Positions 35,794-39,745 of a stretch of 39,745 nt of DNA are shown piece by piece. Position 1 is the stretch's first letter. Each line of letters starts with the position of its first letter. The notes below the pieces were generated by a model that saw only the letters and a list, made by a program, of their open reading frames with translations, searched no databases and was not told the DNA's origin. This DNA is from CALGLS01 sp964508085 (GTDB taxonomy: Bacteria > Bacteroidota > Bacteroidia > Chitinophagales > Saprospiraceae): the NCBI GenBank assembly GCA_964508085.1, contig CAZDTI010000020.1, positions 1 through 39,745 of the forward strand. The letters are read 5' to 3'. Made by a program: the position numbers and the translations under genes.

Positions 35794-36669
35794 TTATTTA
35801 GTTCTCAATCTTAATTCAACTCTTCGATTCTTCTTTTTCGATTCTTCTGATTTATTTCCATTTATAGGTTCCTCTTCTCCTCGATATTCTATGACCAAAC
35901 GCTTGGGATTAAAGCCGGAACGAATCATAAACTTCTTTACATTCCTTGCTCTGGTTTCCGACAAGCTAAGATTTGAGTCTCCACTTCCTTTATTATCTGT
36001 ATGTCCCGTAATTGAAATCTGAGCACGAGAGTTCTTTTGTAAAAAGGATTTGATGTCTTTTAAGTAATCTTCCAGATCATCCGTTAAAATTAAATCATAT
36101 TCATTAACATCAAAGTAAATATTTATAGGCTGGAATAAATCCTTTGAGCGACTTTCTTCACCTACTATCGGAGCATTTGGGCTTTCATTTACATTCTGAA
36201 AACGAAAATAAACACCTCCATACATTAAACCATTCGCAAAAGAGGCATTTCCAAAAGAACCACCTTTAACTTTCAATTTCTTTTTAGGAACTCCCAGATC
36301 CATCAAATAATTACGAATAGAACTTGCTCTGGCTTGGCCTAAATTTTCAAAGCCAGTACCATTACTTTCATTTGGACTATAAATCCCGAAAAGCGTCAAT
36401 TGTCGATTTGGTTCATCCTTCAAATGAGTCGCTAGCGTTTTAAAAGCTTCTTCTGTTGAGGGAGGAATATTTGGATCCGCACTAGACTTATAAAAGGAAA
36501 AGGTTTCAGCCGCTGTAATTTCATAATTACCATCCATCAACGACAAACCAGGTGCTATAGCTGAACTGATATGCGAACCACAGTAGTTCGCACCATACCA
36601 CCAGGAACCTAGCCCTAACCAAAGGATCAGAACCGTAGCAGCAAAAGGTAAGGTCAATTTATTAAACAT
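35794..36669 (-). CDS. OmpA-family peptidoglycan-binding protein
   Basis: A 291-residue exported or membrane-anchored protein. An N-terminal hydrophobic helix (about 7-26, FAATVLILWLGLGSWWYG) acts as anchor or signal. Residues about 85-137 resemble a degenerate first OmpA-like unit (RQLTLFGIYSP, ARASSIRNYLMDLGVPKKKL). The C-terminal OmpA domain (about 181-290) is canonical: INIYFDVNEYDL, then SITGHTDNKGSGDSNLSLSE, TRARNVKKFMIRSGFN and KKKNRRVELRL, including the Asp and Arg that bind diaminopimelate in this family. It probably ties the envelope to peptidoglycan. It is the first gene of a presumed unit with the coiled-coil/HhH and TMTC-like genes. It is not a classical OmpA because it has no beta-barrel. 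Confidence 0.9.
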   Translation of the reverse strand: MFNKLTLPFAATVLILWLGLGSWWYGANYCGSHISSAIAPGLSLMDGNYEITAAETFSFYKSSADPNIPPSTEEAFKTLATHLKDEPNRQLTLFGIYSPNESNGTGFENLGQARASSIRNYLMDLGVPKKKLKVKGGSFGNASFANGLMYGGVYFRFQNVNESPNAPIVGEESRSKDLFQPINIYFDVNEYDLILTDDLEDYLKDIKSFLQKNSRAQISITGHTDNKGSGDSNLSLSETRARNVKKFMIRSGFNPKRLVIEYRGEEEPINGNKSEESKKKNRRVELRLRTK

Positions 36670-36993
36670 ATATATAATCGTAATGTTTTTATTTATGAAC
36701 GGGTCAAAACCTAAAGCAAGTATACAAAATTATGCTTGATTTTGGATTTTAAGACTTCGTTGGCATCTAATGAATATTTCAATTCAAATAGCGAATGGGA
36801 TATGAATTCTTAAAGTATGCTTATTAGGTGAGCAGAAGAGGAAATAATGTATTGGCATACGACTTTCTCTTCAATACACTAAAGGTATTTCATTTGAGGA
36901 GAAAAACAAACAATTGAGACTTGAAAATCTTAACAGTTGTTCCGAAATCCAAAATATTGGAGGTAAAAAGAGGTAGACGAAGGATAAACTGCT
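36670..36993. other. Noncoding gap upstream of the OmpA-family gene
   Basis: About 324 bp of AT-rich sequence containing the promoter candidate at 36725-36732. Nothing else was recognised. Confidence 0.5.
36725..36732 (-). promoter_or_regulatory. Possible promoter -7 box of the OmpA-family operon
   Basis: The minus strand reads TAATTTTG, matching TAnnTTTG, 56 nt before the ATG at 36669. No clear -33 element was found. Confidence 0.4.
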
Positions 36994-37506
36994 TTAATCT
37001 TCCGATAGCTCCACCATTAAAACGGCAAAATCACCACCGCTAATTTTATCGATCTTGATGGAATATCCAGGTTGGAGGCTGATTTTCTCCCCTAAAAACA
37101 GGGAACTACTGTCCTGAACAATGGCTTGGCCCCAAATACCAAGCTCAAAATGGCGTTCTGAGATACCACTTAGGTATTGAAATTGGCTAGCTGCAAGAAG
37201 CACCCAATTTTCATCCCTTCCAAAGGTACCAGGTAGCTTAAAATGAAAGGTTTGCTTAATCTTGTCGCAGCCTTGTTGCAATAGCTCAAGATGCATTCCG
37301 CTTTCGAACCAGACTTGTTCTATCCCATCCATTCCTTTGATTTCCCACTTTTGGCTATCAATCTTAGCGAAAGTACCCTCAAAAATGGGCTGTGGCTTCC
37401 CATATTTACATTTTGAAAAGGGATTTGCTGAATCTCCTCCCGTTTCACAAGACCATAGAAAAGAGCAACATAAACAGAATAGAAAAAAATATATAAAAGA
37501 CTTCAT
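36994..37506 (-). CDS. Small lipoprotein of unknown function
   Basis: A 170-residue protein with a lipoprotein signal (MKSFIYFFLFCLCCSFLWSC), predicted acylated Cys20, followed by a GGDSANPFSKC linker. The mature part is beta-rich with frequent Trp, Gly and Gln (KWEIKGMDGIEQVWFE, HFELGIWGQAIV). Three further cysteines (two near the start of the mature part or mid-protein) could form disulfides. I recognise no family. It stands alone: the bidirectional hairpin at 37611 separates it from the methyltransferase gene upstream. Confidence 0.78.
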   Translation of the reverse strand: MKSFIYFFLFCLCCSFLWSCETGGDSANPFSKCKYGKPQPIFEGTFAKIDSQKWEIKGMDGIEQVWFESGMHLELLQQGCDKIKQTFHFKLPGTFGRDENWVLLAASQFQYLSGISERHFELGIWGQAIVQDSSSLFLGEKISLQPGYSIKIDKISGGDFAVLMVELSED

Positions 37507-37610
37507 AAATGGGATTCAATTTTGAGACTAACGGCATTCTATTTGCCTAAAGCAATGCATACCTTTTTGCTGAAAGGATAACCAAAGAACTAAGGTTATT
37601 AAAAAAAAGG

Positions 37611-37636
37611 AATGCTCTGGTTAAACTCAGAGCATT
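37611..37636. terminator. Bidirectional intrinsic terminator
   Basis: AATGCTCTG (37611-37619) pairs with CAGAGCATT (37628-37636) around an 8-nt loop, with eight As on the left and a T-tract on the right. Read on the minus strand it lies 6 nt beyond the stop of the TrmH-family gene and continues into CCTTTTTTTT, so it terminates that gene. Confidence 0.9.
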
Positions 37637-37642
37637 TTTTCT

Positions 37643-38278
37643 TTATAACTCTACTATCTCCTTGCCTTTCCACTTGGTTTCATGTCGTTGTAAATATGTT
37701 GTTAATAATTCTTTTTGTTCCGCCTCCGTTCCGACAGGCTTATCACTGTAATTGCCATTAATTTCCCGTTGCCTTTGTGCCTCAAAAAGAGTAACCGCGC
37801 AGGCCACGGAAATATTTAGACTCTGAACCATTCCTTTCATTGGTATCAAGAAGTTTCCATCACAATAAGAAAGTGCCTCCTTTGTCAGTCCTTCCTTCTC
37901 ATTCCCAAATAGAAAGGCAATCGACTGTGTCATATCAATGGCATGCATTCCTATTGCTTCTTCTGACATATGAGTTCCAAAAACTTTATCATACTTTTTC
38001 CTGATGTGGGAAAAACAGGCCGCTGCATCTTTAAACAAAAACACATCTACCCACTTTCTAGCTCCAGTTGAAGTTTGCTTATTGACCACTACTTTTTCTT
38101 TCACTAATTCAGGGCGGGTGTGCAAAATGTATAATTCTTTAATTCCTACTGCATCACAAGTGCGCAAAACCGCTCCAATGTTATGGGGGTCATGGACATT
38201 TTCTAAGATAACCGTCATGTTAATTTGTCGCTGACGGACTACCTTTTTAAATTTTGCCTGTCGCTCGGGTGTCATCAT
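37643..38278 (-). CDS. trmH: TrmH-family RNA ribose methyltransferase
   Basis: A 211-residue SpoU/TrmH (SPOUT) methyltransferase, probably tRNA Gm18 2'-O-methyltransferase. All three motifs are present: motif 1 HDPHNIGAVLRTCDAVG (about 29-45, catalytic Arg39), motif 2 AFLFGNEKEGLT (about 121-132) and motif 3 IPMKGMVQSLNISVACAVTLFEA (about 145-167), which together form the SAM-binding trefoil knot. The N-terminal PERQAKFKKVVRQRQINMTV helix and the short C-terminal extension match TrmH rather than the larger RlmB type, but the exact substrate is inferred. Start at 38278 (MM); the ATG at 38275 is equivalent. Confidence 0.9.
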   Translation of the reverse strand: MMTPERQAKFKKVVRQRQINMTVILENVHDPHNIGAVLRTCDAVGIKELYILHTRPELVKEKVVVNKQTSTGARKWVDVFLFKDAAACFSHIRKKYDKVFGTHMSEEAIGMHAIDMTQSIAFLFGNEKEGLTKEALSYCDGNFLIPMKGMVQSLNISVACAVTLFEAQRQREINGNYSDKPVGTEAEQKELLTTYLQRHETKWKGKEIVEL

Positions 38279-38380
38279 AGATAAATGTTACTTTATGAAA
38301 TAGTGCTATCGTTCTTCCGTAACAGAAGCAGCGCTGTCTAAACAGGCTACTGTCTGGTTACCCACTCGTCTAATTCCCCG

Positions 38381-38388
38381 CAAAAGTA
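38381..38388 (-). promoter_or_regulatory. Possible promoter -7 box of the TrmH-family gene
   Basis: The minus strand reads TACTTTTG, matching TAnnTTTG, about 100 nt before the ATG at 38278. A TTTG at 38402-38405 is too close to be a normal -33 element. Confidence 0.35.
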
Positions 38389-38423
38389 CTCTTTTTTTCA
38401 TCAAATAATTGACTCCTAATTTA

Positions 38424-39332
38424 TTATTTCCATCCTTTCAAATCACTTCTTTTAAAGGTCCATTCCGGCGTTTCCAAAACTTCATTAATCTCGGTTGTGC
38501 TATACCAAGGACTTAGTCTTTTGTTTTCTAGGTTCTTCAAAACATGAAATTCTTGAGCTGGCATGTAGGATTGCCCAACTAAGAAAAGCTGCTCGCCATT
38601 TTCATTTTGGGCAACATCCAAAACTAGGATTGCGTGCCCTGGAAAACCACCTTGAATAAATACATCTCCAGATTGAATGCTCTGTAGCTTTTTTGCTTTT
38701 AATTCCTTTGATAAGGACATAGTACCTGCATAGGTGAAAATCTGACGGAGATATGCTTTGAAATTTGAATAATCATCTGATACTTTTCCAGTATTGACGA
38801 AGCTTACTTTATTTCCACTGACCTTTGGACGCCTACCCTTTCGCCAATCATCAAAGGAAACTAGGTCTCCACTGGTGTAATTAAAATGAATTTTATCATA
38901 CGCTTTTGTACTGTAATGGTATTCTGCCTGCAAGCGCATAACCGCGTCGGCACATTGCTGAAGATCCGCTTTTCCTACGTCCATATCAACAACGGCGTAA
39001 TGCACGGACTGATTCCATTTCCGAGAACCATCATGTAATTTGACCACATGTTTCTCTTCGAATAGGGGTAAAAATCGAAGCCATTCTGCAAAACTCCCTT
39101 TAATCGCCTTCTTTCTTTTATAATCTTTGGGAACAGCAATACGATTGATGATCGTGCTGGTGTTTTTATCATTACTTCGCCAAGAGTATTTTACATGGCT
39201 TGGAGTTGGAATATCATTTTGGGGAATAGTAACAAGCCGCTTGTTATTTGTATTATGATTCGATTCAGCTTCGCTCTCGTTTTGGCAAGCAAGGAGCAGA
39301 ACTAATAGAGAGAAGAGGATGATTGGTTTCAT
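38424..39332 (-). CDS. DUF4846 lipoprotein
   Basis: A 302-residue lipoprotein: MKPIILFSLLVLLLACQNES has a lipobox LLAC with acylated Cys16, followed by a Glu/Asn/Ser linker. The body matches the DUF4846 family as I remember it: GSFAEWLRFLPLFEEKHVVKL, then VHYAVVDMDVGKADLQQCAD and AVMRLQAEYHY, SGDVFIQGGFPGHAILVLDV and a C-terminal PWYSTTEI. The conserved QQCADA cysteine and the PGHA histidine with the nearby Asp suggest a papain/CHAP-like hydrolase fold, but catalysis is an inference. It probably sits on the outer membrane. A single gene. Confidence 0.88.
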   Translation of the reverse strand: MKPIILFSLLVLLLACQNESEAESNHNTNNKRLVTIPQNDIPTPSHVKYSWRSNDKNTSTIINRIAVPKDYKRKKAIKGSFAEWLRFLPLFEEKHVVKLHDGSRKWNQSVHYAVVDMDVGKADLQQCADAVMRLQAEYHYSTKAYDKIHFNYTSGDLVSFDDWRKGRRPKVSGNKVSFVNTGKVSDDYSNFKAYLRQIFTYAGTMSLSKELKAKKLQSIQSGDVFIQGGFPGHAILVLDVAQNENGEQLFLVGQSYMPAQEFHVLKNLENKRLSPWYSTTEINEVLETPEWTFKRSDLKGWK

Positions 39333-39442
39333 GTCTTTTTATTTAACTGTTACAATTTTCCATTAGCTTATCAAGGAGGAAGAAGAGGTGACAAGTTCTG
39401 AGAAAAATTATGCGAATTGATGCTGTCGTCGACCTAAATTAA

Positions 39443-39475
39443 AATACCTCGAACGTAAGTTACATTCGAGGTATT
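39443..39475 (-). terminator. Hairpin terminator after the right-edge gene
   Basis: AATACCTCGAA (39443-39453) pairs perfectly with TTCGAGGTATT (39465-39475), and the loop contains further GTAA/TTAC complementarity. On the minus strand TTTTAATTT follows. It lies 60 nt beyond the stop at 39535. Confidence 0.75.
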
Positions 39476-39534
39476 ATAAACAAGGGGATGTCTTTTCTTA
39501 TTGTAAGAAAAGTAAGTTGACTGCTATTTGGTTA

Positions 39535-39745
39535 CTAATCAGCCAATTGGAAATGAAAATTCTTAAATTTCAGAATATTCACATAGCTGTTTTCATATCG
39601 CTCAATCTTAGAATAATCTTCTGGTTTTGCGTTTTTTGGTGCAACCGGAGCTAAAGCGAAACGGGTATGTAACATGTCCTTCCCGTTTCCATCTATTGTC
39701 TGCTGGAATTGTGTTCCCCCTCGAAACAACTCGCCGCCAAAGTAA
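39535..39745 (-). CDS. C-terminal fragment of an unknown protein, 5' end beyond the window
   Basis: The frame is open from the right edge (YFGGELFRGGTQFQQTIDG...) to a TAG at 39535, giving 69 visible residues that end NILKFKNFHFQLAD. There is no ATG at the proper place and the frame continues past 39745, so this is the 3' end of a longer gene. The sequence FGGELFRGGTQFQQTIDGNG is glycine-rich and beta-like. I do not recognise a family. The hairpin at 39443-39475 is its likely terminator. Confidence 0.65.
   Translation of the reverse strand, partial: YFGGELFRGGTQFQQTIDGNGKDMLHTRFALAPVAPKNAKPEDYSKIERYENSYVNILKFKNFHFQLAD

Overview
The window looks like a Bacteroidota chromosome fragment, most plausibly Saprospiria (Saprospiraceae or Lewinella-like). 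Evidence: a giant secreted protein ending in a CHU_C / type-B type IX secretion sorting domain, SprB-type repeats, Bacteroidota-style lipoproteins, a DUF4846 lipoprotein, a TMTC-like GT-C protein with TPRs, several TAnnTTTG-like promoter boxes and almost no Shine-Dalgarno sequences. No rRNA, tRNA or CRISPR array was seen. The genus-level placement is inference.

Layout. 1-2649 (minus): two short lipoprotein genes, the first cut by the window edge, and mnmA. 3071-5243 (plus): an RlpA/SPOR cell-wall protein and ruvB. ruvB converges on a 3151-residue SprB-repeat surface protein (5345-14800, minus) across a long palindromic repeat. 15450-31567 (minus) is the unusual part: three paralogous exported proteins of about 1,500 residues (called here A, B and C), of no family I recognise. 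Between A and B lies an intact IS481-type transposase-like gene whose three catalytic acidic residues are all replaced. An AT-rich 600-bp upstream region of that gene carries four copies of an 11-bp motif, one beside its predicted promoter.

31659-39745 (all minus): prmA, then (reading upstream) a TMTC-like membrane protein, a membrane-anchored coiled-coil protein with a C-terminal helix-hairpin-helix, and an OmpA-family protein, probably one operon. Then a small lipoprotein, a TrmH-family RNA methyltransferase, a DUF4846 lipoprotein and the C-terminal end of another gene at the window edge.

How they fit: mnmA, prmA, trmH and ruvB are housekeeping genes. Nearly everything else is envelope or surface biology: peptidoglycan binding (RlpA/SPOR, OmpA), lipoproteins, a type-IX-secreted adhesin-like giant and the A/B/C family. 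A, B and C each have a signal peptide, lack a type-IX C-terminal domain, and have their own spacing or terminators, so they look like separately transcribed members of a tandemly expanded family. The best candidate for something undescribed is this family together with the apparently domesticated transposase-like DNA-binding protein and its repeat cluster.
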